From NCBI RefSeq assembly GCF_030410395.1, contig NZ_JAUHHF010000015.1, positions 1-59,141 on the forward strand: a DNA stretch of 59,141 nucleotides, written 5' to 3'. Both the position numbers and the translations under genes were made by a program. Origin of the DNA: Zwartia panacis. Its GTDB lineage: Bacteria; Pseudomonadota; Gammaproteobacteria; Burkholderiales; Burkholderiaceae_B. Positions 1 through 8,155 of the stretch are shown piece after piece. Numbering within the stretch: position 1 is the first letter of the stretch; every line of letters begins with the position of its first letter. Under the pieces are notes generated by a model. The model made no database searches and had not been told where the DNA came from. It saw only the letters and a list, made by a program, of their open reading frames with translations.

Positions 1-154
1 ATTACCGTTTGTGGTTGGTTTAAGAAACTCCACTTTGGCACTTAGATGCCGTTAGGTAAAGCGAGGGCTCTCTGCTTTTCTGTCCCCCTCACTCCCCAGC
101 AGGGAGGGAGGCGTCCATTACATCTCCTTTATTCGCATTCCCAATCAATCTTGC

Positions 155-184
155 TTGACACAGGACAAGTCAAGCGCAGACAAT
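155..184 (+). promoter_or_regulatory. Possible sigma-70 promoter
   Basis: A perfect -35 hexamer TTGACA (155-160) is followed after 18 bases by GACAAT (179-184), which matches four of six bases of the -10 consensus. It points at the gene starting at 302 and lies just upstream of the 21-bp tandem repeat. It is a motif-level prediction only. The long leader it implies (about 110 bases) would contain the tandem repeat. Confidence 0.3.
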
Positions 185-203
185 CGAGACCACTCGTGAC
201 GTT

Positions 204-245
204 CGTTACATGTTTTGCTTATACCGTTACATGTTTCGCTGATAC
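204..245 (+). repeat. Tandem 21-bp direct repeat upstream of the decarboxylase-like gene
   Basis: Bases 204-224 and 225-245 are two adjacent 21-base copies that match at 19 of 21 positions; both begin CGTTACATGTTT and end ATAC. A partial third echo (CGTTGCTTAT) starts at 245. A 21-base period equals two helical turns, the geometry expected when two regulator molecules bind side by side on one face of DNA. Its position 57 bases before the start codon at 302 suggests an operator, but no regulator gene is adjacent. Confidence 0.6.
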
Positions 246-301
246 GTTGCTTATTTGTTCTACTCAATTTACTTTTGATCATACTGATTTTGGAGCCTTA
301 A

Positions 302-847
302 ATGTCTGCTAAAAGCGAAACCGCTCAATTATTCAAAGACGGCCTGGCCGTTCGTCGTGCCGTACTCGGTGCTGATTACGTTGACGGCTCCATCGCCAAG
401 GCCAACGACTTCACCATGGCTTTCCAGCACATCACCACCGAGTGGTGCTGGGGCTACGCTTGGACCCGCGACGGACTGAGCCGCAAGACACGCAGCATGC
501 TCAACCTCGCGATGCTGACCGCGCTCAACCGTTCCGCTGAAATCAAACTGCACGTCAAAGGCGCGCTCGCGAACGGCGTGACCGTCGAAGAAATCAAAGA
601 AGTCCTGTTGCACGCAACGGTTTACTGCGGCATCCCCGCTGGTCTGGACGCCTTCAAAGCCGCCAACCAGGTGCTCGAAGAAGAAGGCGCTTACGAAAAA
701 GCAGCTGCCAAGGCCGCCAAGAAAAAAGTGACGGCCAAGAAAGCCGCCGCCAAGAAGCTTGCTGCCGCAAAGCCCGCAGAAGTTGAAGCAGCCGCAGCCA
801 AAGCACCCGCCAAAAAAGCTGCCGCAAAAAAGGCAGCTAAGAAATGA
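302..847 (+). CDS. Carboxymuconolactone decarboxylase family protein with histone-like Lys/Ala tail
   Basis: Residues 1-130 form an all-helical carboxymuconolactone decarboxylase (CMD, PcaC-like) domain. The segment around E47-x-C49, the HVKGALANG stretch (H84) and VYCGIPAGLDAF (C109) are typical of the family, whose members decarboxylate 4-carboxymuconolactone or act as AhpD-like thiol enzymes. Residues 131-181 are almost only Lys, Ala and Pro (AAKKK, AKKAAAKK repeats) and resemble the tail of bacterial histone H1-like proteins; PcaC proteins normally end near residue 130. The start is supported by GGAG at 292-295. The stop overlaps the next gene by four bases (ATGA), so the two are probably co-translated. 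The true substrate is not known; a pcaC call would be unsafe because no other protocatechuate genes are nearby. Confidence 0.85.
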   Translation: MSAKSETAQLFKDGLAVRRAVLGADYVDGSIAKANDFTMAFQHITTEWCWGYAWTRDGLSRKTRSMLNLAMLTALNRSAEIKLHVKGALANGVTVEEIKEVLLHATVYCGIPAGLDAFKAANQVLEEEGAYEKAAAKAAKKKVTAKKAAAKKLAAAKPAEVEAAAAKAPAKKAAAKKAAKK

Positions 848-1758
848 GCGCGCTGCCCACGATAGGTTTTGTGGGCTTGGGCAGCATGGGGTGGCCGATG
901 GCCTCCCTGCTGCACAAAGCTGGTTACCCACTTCAGGTGATTGACGCCTCCAAAGAGCGCGCCGAAGCCTTCGCCAAAGAAATCGGTGGCACCGTCGCCG
1001 CTTCCAACCGCGCACTCGCCGCTGCCTCCGAACTCATCATCACTATTTTGCCGACCAGCAATATCGTCGAAGCCGTGCTCAACGGCCCTGATGGTCTGTT
1101 GGCAGGTCTGCGTCCAGGTTCGGTCGTCATCGACATGACCTCTGGTGTGCCGACGATCACTCGCACGCTGGCCGAACAAGTCAAAGCGGCCAAAGGGCAT
1201 CTGGTCGATGCGCCTGTTTCAGGCGGTGTGCCTCGCGCCAAGACCGGCGAACTCGCAATCATGTTTGGCGGTAGCAACGAGATTCTCGAACGCGTGCGTC
1301 CGGTGTTGTCCTGTATGGGCACCTCCATCACGCCAACTGGTGATGTCGGCTCGGCTCACGCCATGAAAGCACTGAACAACCTGGTGTCCGCGGGCGGCTT
1401 TTTGATCGGCGTCGAAGCACTGCTGATCGGCAAGCGTTTTGGTCTGGATCCTTCAGCCATGGTTGACGTGCTGAATTCTTCGACGGGCATGAACAATTCC
1501 ACGCAGAAAAAATTCAAACAGTTCGTCTTGTCGGGCAAGTACAACGCCGGCTTTGGTCTGGATCTGATGGTGAAAGACCTGAGCATTGCGCTGGGTATCG
1601 GTCGTGACACCGACACACCCACACCTTTTTCATCGTTGTGCCGTGAAATGTGGGCCTCGTGCGCACAGATGCTCGGACCCGGCCAGGACCACACGGCAAT
1701 CGCCAAGTTGTCCGAAGCCTTGGCAGGTGACACCTTGTCAGAAAAGAAAGAAAAATAA
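844..1758 (+). CDS. NAD(P)-dependent beta-hydroxyacid dehydrogenase (3-hydroxyisobutyrate / tartronate semialdehyde reductase family)
   Basis: This 304-residue protein begins with a Rossmann fold (G11-L-G-S-M-G16), carries the family substrate-binding stretch DAPVSGGVPRA near residue 123, and has the catalytic lysine motif MKALNN (K175, N178-N179). Family members oxidise or reduce 3-hydroxy acids such as 3-hydroxyisobutyrate or tartronate semialdehyde with NAD(P). Length is normal. It overlaps the preceding CMD-family gene by four bases and is followed by a strong terminator, so the two form a self-contained operon. The pairing suggests a short catabolic step on a carboxylated substrate, but the sequence does not identify which one. 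Confidence 0.88.
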   Translation: MSALPTIGFVGLGSMGWPMASLLHKAGYPLQVIDASKERAEAFAKEIGGTVAASNRALAAASELIITILPTSNIVEAVLNGPDGLLAGLRPGSVVIDMTSGVPTITRTLAEQVKAAKGHLVDAPVSGGVPRAKTGELAIMFGGSNEILERVRPVLSCMGTSITPTGDVGSAHAMKALNNLVSAGGFLIGVEALLIGKRFGLDPSAMVDVLNSSTGMNNSTQKKFKQFVLSGKYNAGFGLDLMVKDLSIALGIGRDTDTPTPFSSLCREMWASCAQMLGPGQDHTAIAKLSEALAGDTLSEKKEK

Positions 1759-1782
1759 TGAGCAACCAGTAGTCAAAGAAAA

Positions 1783-1807
1783 GGGTACTCAGGAGTACCC
1801 TTTTTTT
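1783..1807 (+). terminator. Rho-independent terminator
   Basis: GGGTACT (1783-1789) pairs with AGTACCC (1794-1800) around a CAGG loop and is followed at once by seven T residues (1801-1807). It lies 24 bases after the stop of the dehydrogenase gene and 11 bases before the 3' end of the convergent DUF1289 gene, so it closes the first operon. Confidence 0.92.
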
Positions 1808-1818
1808 ATACAACCTGA

Positions 1819-2019
1819 TCAGGTGGTTTCTCCGGGCTTTTTGGGGTAACCCTCAGCCCGGATCCGTACCCATACCGCCTGTTTTTCCTCGTCAGTCATA
1901 AAGACCCAGTTCGAGACTTCCATCACCGTTCGGCCGCAGCCGCGACAGACATCATCGAACAAGGTAGAGCAAATCGCCACGCATGGCGAGTCTGCTCCAT
2001 TTGAGGCATCCGTGGTCAC
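1819..2019 (-). CDS. DUF1289 family small cysteine-rich protein
   Basis: This 66-residue protein has the DUF1289 cysteine pattern: SPCVAIC near the N terminus, then CRGCGRT, followed by the conserved W and EEK-x-x-VW-x-RI segment. The cysteines suggest a bound metal or Fe-S site, but no biochemical role is established. The reading frame opens with GTG at 2019, one base after the metK stop, so it is very probably translated from the metK transcript. No upstream ATG is available in frame because the metK stop precedes it. Confidence 0.85.
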   Translation of the reverse strand: MTTDASNGADSPCVAICSTLFDDVCRGCGRTVMEVSNWVFMTDEEKQAVWVRIRAEGYPKKPGETT

Positions 2020-2020
2020 C

Positions 2021-3190
2021 TTAAACCGACTTTTTCAGTGCGGCAGCCTTGTCAGTGGCTTCCCAGCTGAACTCGGGCTCGCTGCGACCAAAGTGGCCAT
2101 AGGCGGCGGTCTTGCTGTAGATCGGACGCAACAGGTTGAGCATGTTGACGATGCCTTTTGGACGCAAATCAAAATGCTCGCGTACAAGCAAAGACAATTG
2201 CTCGTCAGACACCACACCCGTACCATGCGTATCGACCGTGATGTTGATGGGTTCTGCCACGCCGATCGCGTAGCTCACCTGGACTTCACACTTGCTGGCG
2301 AGACCTGCTGCCACGATGTTTTTGGCCACATAACGTGCGGCATACGCTGCGGAGCGATCGACTTTTGAAGGATCCTTACCGGAGAACGCGCCACCACCGT
2401 GACGGCATGCGCCACCGTAGGTGTCGACAATGATCTTGCGACCTGTCAAACCGCAATCACCCTGGGGTCCGCCAATCACGAAACGACCGGTCGGGTTGAT
2501 CAGGAACTTGGTCTTGGGTGTGAGTAAACCTGCAGGGAAACTTGGACGGATGATGTCCTCGATCACGGCTTCGTGAATCGCTGTTTGCGAGATTTCAGGC
2601 GCATGTTGTGTCGACAACACAACAGTATCGACCTCAACCGGCTTGCCGTCGACGTAACGGAAAGTCACCTGCGACTTGGCATCGGGACGCAGCCAGGGCA
2701 GGCGACCGTCCTTGCGCAATTCGCTCTGACGCTGCACCAGACGATGTGCGTACCAGATTGGAGCAGGCATCAGATCGGGCGTTTCGTTACATGCATAACC
2801 AAACATCAGACCCTGGTCACCCGCGCCTTGATTGAGATAGTCCTCGGATGTGCGATCTACACCCTGCGCGATATCGGGAGACTGTTTGTCATAAGCCACC
2901 AGTACCGCGCAACCTTTGTAATCGATGCCGTAATCGGTGTTGTCATAGCCGATACGCTTGATGGTGTCGCGCGCGACCTGGATGTAGTCCACGTTGGCTG
3001 TTGTGGTGATTTCGCCGGCCAGTACGACCAATCCCGTGTTGCAAAGCGTTTCAGCTGCCACACGCGCGTTGGGATCCTGAGTAAAAATCGCATCCAGAAT
3101 GGCATCGGAGACCTGGTCGGCGACCTTGTCTGGATGTCCTTCGGAAACGGATTCGGAGGTAAAGAGATAGTCAGAAGACTTTGAAGCCAT
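2021..3190 (-). CDS. metK: S-adenosylmethionine synthase
   Basis: MetK makes S-adenosylmethionine from methionine and ATP in the cytoplasm. The 389-residue protein shows the family N terminus ([19 protein letters not shown]), the GAGDQG ATP motif, the [14 protein letters not shown] stretch and the [19 protein letters not shown] motif. The ATG at 3190 is chosen over an in-frame GTG at 3196 because AGGA lies seven bases before it. The C terminus ([16 protein letters not shown]) is typical of betaproteobacteria. It is divergent from dapF and shares its transcript with the small DUF1289 gene. Confidence 0.98.
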   Translation of the reverse strand: MASKSSDYLFTSESVSEGHPDKVADQVSDAILDAIFTQDPNARVAAETLCNTGLVVLAGEITTTANVDYIQVARDTIKRIGYDNTDYGIDYKGCAVLVAYDKQSPDIAQGVDRTSEDYLNQGAGDQGLMFGYACNETPDLMPAPIWYAHRLVQRQSELRKDGRLPWLRPDAKSQVTFRYVDGKPVEVDTVVLSTQHAPEISQTAIHEAVIEDIIRPSFPAGLLTPKTKFLINPTGRFVIGGPQGDCGLTGRKIIVDTYGGACRHGGGAFSGKDPSKVDRSAAYAARYVAKNIVAAGLASKCEVQVSYAIGVAEPINITVDTHGTGVVSDEQLSLLVREHFDLRPKGIVNMLNLLRPIYSKTAAYGHFGRSEPEFSWEATDKAAALKKSV

Positions 3191-3205
3191 GATCACGTCC
3201 TATTT

Positions 3206-3249
3206 CTGGCAATCGCCAGAGGTGAAGTTAAGGAGGTGCGTTGCACCCC
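3206..3249 (-). promoter_or_regulatory. Two hairpins in the metK leader
   Basis: On the metK mRNA a GC-rich hairpin (GGTGC/GCACC around AAC, bases 3235-3247, extended by a bulged GG/CC pair) is followed by a second small hairpin (CTGGC/GCCAG around GATT, 3206-3219) that ends just before the AGGA ribosome site. Two stable stems so close to the start could influence translation or transcription read-through. I could not fit the segment to a known SAM or SAH riboswitch consensus. Confidence 0.35.
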
Positions 3250-3425
3250 GGACCGACACCTGAATAGACGCTGGATTGGGCGCGACGCTTTAGCGGATTT
3301 ATTTTTGTGTCGACTCGGCATTTCAGCTTTTGTCCAACACCGTCGCCCCGCAAGTTGTCGGTTAACTCAGCGACTTAATCAATAGTTTAAGTCAAAACTG
3401 CAAACAAATGGGCGATAATCCCTAC

Positions 3426-4334
3426 ATGATCTGGAACTTCACAAAAATGCATGGCGCCGGCAACGATTTCGTGGTCCTGGATGGGGTTCGCCAACCCATC
3501 GACATGACCCCCGAACGTGCCCGCGCGCTCGCCCATCGCCAGTTCGGCATTGGCTGCGATCAGATATTGCTGGTCGACACACCCTCCCACCCCGAGGCGG
3601 ATTTCCGCTACCGGATTTTCAATGCGGATGGCAGCGAGGTCGAACACTGCGGCAATGGCGCCCGCTGTTTCGTCAAATTCGTCCACGAGCAAAAGCTCTC
3701 CTCGCGCAATCCCTTGCGCGCCGAGATCTCAACCGGACTGATCACACTCGAAGCGATGCCCAACGGCGAGGTGGTGGTCGACATGGGGCAGACCCGTTTC
3801 GTCCCAGAGGCCCTGCCTTTTGATGTGACAGGACTCGCGACCCGCACGCAAGGACAAGACACGCTTTACGCCCTGCCCCTGCAAACGCACACCGACCTGG
3901 GCGACGTGACAGTCTGGCTGTCCGCCGTCGCGATCTCTAATCCCCATGCCGTGCAGGTTGTGGATGATATCGACACGGCACCTGTTTCCATTCTGGGACC
4001 GTTGATCGAGTCACACCCGCGCTTCGCTCGGCGCGTCAATGCCGGTTTTCTACAAATCGTGGATCGACACACTGCGCACCTGCGTGTCTACGAACGTGGC
4101 GCTGGCGAGACGCTGGCCTGCGGCTCAGGTGCCTGCGCCGCGGTGGCAGCCGGTATCCGGCGCGGCCTGCTGGACTCGCCCGTACGCGTGCGCACCCATG
4201 GCGGCTGGCTGACCATCGCCACCCATGGCGACCAAATGCGCATGACCGGACCCGCCACGACCGTTTTTTCCAGCACGATTGATATCGACCGGCTGGTCGC
4301 CTCCATTCCTACTTCCTTTAGTACCAAGCCATGA
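3426..4334 (+). CDS. dapF: Diaminopimelate epimerase
   Basis: DapF interconverts LL- and meso-diaminopimelate for lysine and peptidoglycan synthesis. Both catalytic cysteines are visible: C75 in EHCGNGARC and C232 in [10 protein letters not shown]. The start at 3426 ([15 protein letters not shown]) matches the family N terminus; an in-frame ATG at 3408 would add six untypical residues. The 302-residue length is slightly long because of an extra C-terminal tail. It overlaps the DUF484 gene by four bases (ATGA), and xerC follows, the common proteobacterial dapF-DUF484-xerC order. Confidence 0.97.
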   Translation: MIWNFTKMHGAGNDFVVLDGVRQPIDMTPERARALAHRQFGIGCDQILLVDTPSHPEADFRYRIFNADGSEVEHCGNGARCFVKFVHEQKLSSRNPLRAEISTGLITLEAMPNGEVVVDMGQTRFVPEALPFDVTGLATRTQGQDTLYALPLQTHTDLGDVTVWLSAVAISNPHAVQVVDDIDTAPVSILGPLIESHPRFARRVNAGFLQIVDRHTAHLRVYERGAGETLACGSGACAAVAAGIRRGLLDSPVRVRTHGGWLTIATHGDQMRMTGPATTVFSSTIDIDRLVASIPTSFSTKP

Positions 4335-5020
4335 CCGACTCACTGCATCCCCACACTGTCGCCAAATTTCTTCAGGAGCACCCTGAGTTCTTTGTCCAGT
4401 ATTCGGAGTTGTTCTCGACACTCGAGGTGCCGCACCCACACCAGGCGCGCACGATCTCCCTGGGGGAGCGTCAGATCATGACCTTGCGCGAGAGATTGCG
4501 CGATTTTGAATTCAGACTCGCGGATTTAGTACGCAATGCCGCGTTGAATGAAATCACCACAGACAAACTGAATCGCTGGTGTGTCCGGATGCTGGGCGAG
4601 CAATCGACCCTGCGCCTGCCAGGCGAAGTTGCCCTGGGTCTGGCTGAACAGTTCAACTTGCAGGAAGTTGCCCTGCGCGTCTGGGGTCTGGACCTGCCGG
4701 CCGAAGGGGTGGGTGCCCCAGTTGGTGAAGAAGTGCACACTTACGCGAATAACCTCGTCAATCCTTACTGCGGTAACGATACGACACTCACCCCTGCCAC
4801 CTGGCTCCATGCCAAACCCGCCTCCCTTGCGATTCTGCCCCTGCGTCCCGCCGTGGGTCAACCCGCCTTTGGACTGCTGGTTTTAGGTTCGGACGACCCC
4901 GAGCGTTTCGCACCCGACATGGGCGTCGCGTTTTTGCAAACCGTCAGCATCCTTGCGAGTTCCGCACTGTCTCGACTCAAGCCGGCCGGCACGAATTTGC
5001 GCGCCGCTGAAGACTCCTGA
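4331..5020 (+). CDS. DUF484 family protein
   Basis: This 229-residue protein has the typical DUF484 opening ([28 protein letters not shown]), a short coiled segment with [18 protein letters not shown] and a C-terminal GAF-like half with LPLRP and [14 protein letters not shown]. Its function is not known; the family is nearly always located between dapF and xerC, and both the four-base overlap with dapF and the 14-base gap to xerC indicate one operon. A link to chromosome dimer resolution is inferred from position only. Confidence 0.92.
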   Translation: MTDSLHPHTVAKFLQEHPEFFVQYSELFSTLEVPHPHQARTISLGERQIMTLRERLRDFEFRLADLVRNAALNEITTDKLNRWCVRMLGEQSTLRLPGEVALGLAEQFNLQEVALRVWGLDLPAEGVGAPVGEEVHTYANNLVNPYCGNDTTLTPATWLHAKPASLAILPLRPAVGQPAFGLLVLGSDDPERFAPDMGVAFLQTVSILASSALSRLKPAGTNLRAAEDS

Positions 5021-5034
5021 ATAGGGACTCACCG

Positions 5035-5979
5035 ATGTCCGATCCCGTCACGACCTGGCTCAAACACCTCGAAGTCAACCGTCGTTACTCCGGACATACT
5101 CTCTCGGCCTATCGACGCGACCTGCAACAACTTGTCACGCTCGCAGACGGCAAGCCGCTTGAACAATTGGTCAACGGCAACATCCGGCATTTTCTCGCGC
5201 GCCTGCACAGCCAGGGACACAGCGCGCGAAGCCTGGCTCGCATGCTGGCCGCCTGGCGGGGCTTTTACAAGTGGTGGGCGCCTCAAAGCCAAATGGCCGC
5301 CAACCCTGCGGCAGACGTCCGCGCCCCCAAGGCCTCACGTGGTTTGCCCAAGGCCTTGTCCGTCGACCAGACCCAGGCGCTGCTCGAAGCCCCTGCCCTG
5401 ACCACCCAAACCGATCCCGCCTCTCTAAGAGACCGGGCCATGTTCGAGCTGTTCTACTCGAGCGGCCTGCGTCTGAGCGAACTCGTCGGGCTCGACATCG
5501 ATTACACGCAGACCAAAGGGCACACCTCAGCCGGCTGGATCAACTTGAATGATCGCGAAGTCAACGTACTGGGCAAAGGCGGCAAACGCAGAAGCGTCCC
5601 GATCGGCACCCAGGCTCTGGAATGCCTGACACACTGGCTCGAGGCACGGCCTCAATTTGCCCGGCCCGACATGAGCGAGGCCGATCAAGCCGCCCTGTTT
5701 ATCGGCGTACGAGGCGGCAGAATCAGCCCTCGCGTGGTGCAGAGCCAGCTCACGAAACTGGTCAAACTGGCAGGTTTACCGACACACGTTCACCCTCACG
5801 TCCTGCGCCACAGTTTTGCCAGCCACGTCTTGCAATCTGCTCAGGATTTGAGAGCAGTTCAAGAAATGCTTGGCCATGCCAATATTTCCACCACCCAGCT
5901 CTATACCAAGCTGGATTTTCAGCATTTAGCCAAAGCCTACGATTCCGCACATCCCCGCGCCGGCAGAAAAAGCGAATAA
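5035..5979 (+). CDS. xerC: Tyrosine recombinase XerC
   Basis: XerC with XerD resolves chromosome dimers at dif during division. The 314-residue protein has the N-terminal SAM-like DNA-binding domain (residues about 1-95) and a complete catalytic set: R146, K181, H255, R258, H281 and the nucleophile Y290 in HANISTTQLYTKL. Position after dapF and DUF484 supports XerC rather than XerD or an integron integrase. A GGACTC segment precedes the ATG. A 13-bp perfect dyad (ATTGGT-T-ACCAAT, 5985-5997) lies just after the stop. Confidence 0.95.
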   Translation: MSDPVTTWLKHLEVNRRYSGHTLSAYRRDLQQLVTLADGKPLEQLVNGNIRHFLARLHSQGHSARSLARMLAAWRGFYKWWAPQSQMAANPAADVRAPKASRGLPKALSVDQTQALLEAPALTTQTDPASLRDRAMFELFYSSGLRLSELVGLDIDYTQTKGHTSAGWINLNDREVNVLGKGGKRRSVPIGTQALECLTHWLEARPQFARPDMSEADQAALFIGVRGGRISPRVVQSQLTKLVKLAGLPTHVHPHVLRHSFASHVLQSAQDLRAVQEMLGHANISTTQLYTKLDFQHLAKAYDSAHPRAGRKSE

Positions 5980-6138
5980 AAACAATTGGTTACCAATATT
6001 CAAGCCATTTGCTCAAAGCGAAGATCTTGAAATCTGGCAAAGCAACCTCATATAGAAAATATTATCTGGATTGCGTACAACTACGTGATGACATTTTCAT
6101 GTCAGACTGATTGCCTAAAATAAGTCTGTGAAGTTTGC

Positions 6139-6151
6139 CCGAAGGCTTCGG
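6139..6151 (+). other. Short GC-rich dyad in the xerC/COG0523 gap
   Basis: CCGAAG (6139-6144) and CTTCGG (6146-6151) form a perfect dyad in the 257-base gap before the COG0523 gene. It has no T-tract after it, so it is not called a terminator. No Zur-like palindrome was found in this gap by eye. The rest of the gap shows no gene. Confidence 0.3.
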
Positions 6152-6236
6152 CTGTGCTGTAATCCGGCGTTCGCCTCAGCTCTGAACATTGATCTGAAGC
6201 CCTGCACTTTTACCTGTTTTTGAAGTCAACTTGACC

Positions 6237-7400
6237 ATGAATTCCCCTCGCAGTCTGGACCAAATGGTCCCCGTCACCATCCTCACCGGCTTTCTCGGCG
6301 CAGGTAAAACGACGCTTTTGAAACGCATTCTGACGGAGTACCACGGTAAGCGTATCGCGGTCATCGAAAACGAATTCGGACCCGAGAGTATCGACAACGA
6401 CCTGCTCGTGCAAGACCAGGACGAAGAGATCATTGAGCTGTCCAACGGTTGTGTGTGCTGTACCGTACGTGGCGACCTGATGCGCACACTGCTCGATCTG
6501 CGTAAACGTCACGAAAGTGGTGAACTCAATTTCGAACGCGTCATCATCGAAACGACTGGCATGGCCAACCCGGGTCCTGTTTGCCAGACGTTTTTCATGG
6601 ACGATGACATCGCCGAGTACTACCGCCTAGATGCGGTCGTCACCATTGTCGATGCCAAGCACGGCATGGAAACACTCGACGAGCAGGAAGAAGCTCAAAA
6701 ACAAGTCGGCTTTGCCGACCGCATTTTGATTTCTAAGAAAGATCTTGTGACCGAGGCCGAGTATGCGGCTTTACGTCGCCGGATCGTGCACATGAATCCG
6801 CGCGCGTCGATTGAGGCAGTCAATTTTGGCGATACCGATCTGAAAAAGATTATCGACATCAGCGGCTTCAATCTCAACACCATTCTGGATATCGATCCGC
6901 AGTTTCTGGCCGACGACCATCCCGATGCCGCGCACGATCACGATCATGACCATAGTCATTGCGATCACGACCATGGTCACTGCGACCACGATCACGGCCA
7001 TGACCATGCACATGGGCACGCGCATGATCACGATCATGATCCCGCGACCTGCACCAATCCAGACCACAACCATGGTCACTCGCACAAGCCTGCGCACAAT
7101 GACAATATCGGTGCGTTTGTTTTCAAATCCGACAAACCCTTTGATCCAGAACGTCTCGAAGAATTCCTCGGTGGCGTCGTTCAGGTCTACGGACCCGACC
7201 TTCTGCGTTACAAGGGTATCCTTTACATGAAAGGCATCAATAAACGGATGCTTTTTCAGGGTGTCCACATGTTGATGGGCGCCGAACCCGGTAAACCCTG
7301 GCTGGCCAACGAAAAAAAGACCACAAAAATGGTCTTTATCGGACGCAAACTGCCACAAGAGATCTTTACCAAAGGTCTGGAGCAGTGCTTGGCCAAGTAG
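6237..7400 (+). CDS. COG0523 (CobW/YjiA family) G3E GTPase with long His-rich metal-binding stretch
   Basis: These GTPases are metal chaperones or insertases, most often linked to zinc or cobalt. Visible motifs are the Walker A GFLGAGKTT near residue 19, the family metal site C72-V-C-C75, and the C-terminal CobW_C domain. Residues about 232-291 carry a dense His/Asp run of HDHDHD and HGHDHAHG type, with extra cysteines, expected to bind several metal ions. ATG 6237 is preferred over TTG 6231, though neither has a clear ribosome site. The dksA gene follows after 45 bases. The metal is most probably zinc given the family and the neighbour, but a cobalt or nickel role cannot be excluded. Confidence 0.93.
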   Translation: MNSPRSLDQMVPVTILTGFLGAGKTTLLKRILTEYHGKRIAVIENEFGPESIDNDLLVQDQDEEIIELSNGCVCCTVRGDLMRTLLDLRKRHESGELNFERVIIETTGMANPGPVCQTFFMDDDIAEYYRLDAVVTIVDAKHGMETLDEQEEAQKQVGFADRILISKKDLVTEAEYAALRRRIVHMNPRASIEAVNFGDTDLKKIIDISGFNLNTILDIDPQFLADDHPDAAHDHDHDHSHCDHDHGHCDHDHGHDHAHGHAHDHDHDPATCTNPDHNHGHSHKPAHNDNIGAFVFKSDKPFDPERLEEFLGGVVQVYGPDLLRYKGILYMKGINKRMLFQGVHMLMGAEPGKPWLANEKKTTKMVFIGRKLPQEIFTKGLEQCLAK

Positions 7401-7445
7401 TCCCTCTGCGCCCGTGCGCAGAGCTTAATTAATGGAGTGTTTTTC

Positions 7446-8027
7446 ATGGTATCCAAGGCAGCAACCCCCGTAGCAAGCAAGGCTACTGCAGCAAAAGCCC
7501 CCGTATCCACACAGGTCGCGGCCGCTAAAAAAGCAGCTCCCGCACCGGCAAAAACACCAGCCGTCGCCTCCAAAGCGGCGCCAAAGAAGCCTGTTAACTC
7601 TGGCGACCTGTCCGAGAACAACCTGCCGACCGAGGCCGAGTTGTTGAAGATGCCTGAGTCGGAATACATGAACGAGCGTCAGCTCGGCTTTTTCCGCGAT
7701 CGTCTCAGACAACTCGAGCAGGAAATCCTCAGCAACGCCGGCGCCACGACCGAGCATTTGCGCGAAACGCAATTTGTGCCAGACCCGGCAGATCGCGCCA
7801 CGATCGAAGAAGAGCACGCGCTCGAATTACGCACGCGTGATCGCGAGCGCAAACTATTGAAAAAAGTCCAGCAGTCCATCGCCCGCATCGACAGCGGTGA
7901 GTATGGCTGGTGCGAAGAAACCGGTGAGCCCATCGGCTTGCGTCGTCTGCTTGCACGTCCTACCGCGACCCTCTCCCTGGAGGCGCAGGAACGTCGGGAA
8001 ATGCGACAGAAAATGTTTGGTGATTAA
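7446..8027 (+). CDS. dksA: DksA-type RNA polymerase-binding factor lacking most zinc-finger cysteines
   Basis: DksA enters the RNA polymerase secondary channel and works with ppGpp. The globular part (residues about 65-193) has the coiled coil with the DPADRATIEEEHALE tip region and the C-terminal finger fold CEETGEPIGLRRLLARPTA. Of the four zinc ligands of Escherichia coli DksA only C156 remains; the others are T159, S177 and A180. This is a cysteine-poor, zinc-independent type, frequent in alpha- and betaproteobacteria. Residues 1-60 are an Ala/Lys/Pro-rich extension. The ATG at 7446 has GGAG eight bases upstream. It follows the COG0523 gene closely, which fits a zinc-responsive unit. Confidence 0.92.
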   Translation: MVSKAATPVASKATAAKAPVSTQVAAAKKAAPAPAKTPAVASKAAPKKPVNSGDLSENNLPTEAELLKMPESEYMNERQLGFFRDRLRQLEQEILSNAGATTEHLRETQFVPDPADRATIEEEHALELRTRDRERKLLKKVQQSIARIDSGEYGWCEETGEPIGLRRLLARPTATLSLEAQERREMRQKMFGD

Positions 8028-8085
8028 TCTGGACTGAGCGTTTGACTCTGCATAAGAGCCTACGCAAGCATGATTGACACATCCC

Positions 8086-8117
8086 AGGGCACACTTGCTT
8101 CATCACGAGTGTGCCCT
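8086..8117 (+). terminator. Stable hairpin between dksA and hslV
   Basis: AGGGCACACT (8086-8095) pairs perfectly over ten bases with AGTGTGCCCT (8108-8117) around a 12-base loop. The following bases are TGTTGACT, a poor T-tract, so it may be a weak or factor-assisted terminator for the dksA transcript or a structured leader for hslVU. Confidence 0.55.
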
Positions 8118-8155
8118 TGTTGACTCTAAGCTCGACTCTCACTCAAAGTACGCAT

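Larger units (their letters stand above)
1..301. other. Non-coding region before the first gene
   Basis: No convincing gene is seen in these 301 bases. A short open frame at 46-312 has no recognisable protein character and ends inside the next gene, so it is not called. The stretch holds a small hairpin (CTCCC at 92-96 with GGGAG at 102-106), a possible promoter at 155-184 and a 21-bp tandem repeat at 204-245. It looks like the control region of the downstream carboxymuconolactone-decarboxylase-like operon, possibly preceded by the end of an upstream transcription unit. Confidence 0.6.

Noticed and set aside
329-1200. Two minus-strand frames opposite the first two genes (329-1015 and 691-1200)
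   Set aside because: They mirror the Lys/Ala tail and Rossmann region and are inconsistent with the clear plus-strand families and ribosome site.
3230-3360. SAH or SAM riboswitch before metK
   Set aside because: GAGGTGCGTTGCA looks at first like the start of the SAH riboswitch consensus, but it is on the strand opposite metK and the other conserved blocks are missing.
5980-6236. Zur box or cobalamin riboswitch before the COG0523 gene
   Set aside because: No GTTATA-type palindrome and no B12-box were found; only short dyads are present.
6934-7110. Repeated CAT/GAC-type DNA resembling a repeat array
   Set aside because: The repeats are codons of the His/Asp-rich protein segment, with no constant repeat length or spacers, so it is not a CRISPR array.
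6771-7358. Long open frame on the minus strand opposite the His-rich stretch of the COG0523 gene
   Set aside because: Its Met/Val/Ile-rich composition is the mirror of repeated His-Asp codons; it has no start context or family features.
8028-8155. Sigma-32 promoter for hslVU
   Set aside because: No CTTGAA / CCCAT-like pair at proper spacing was seen.
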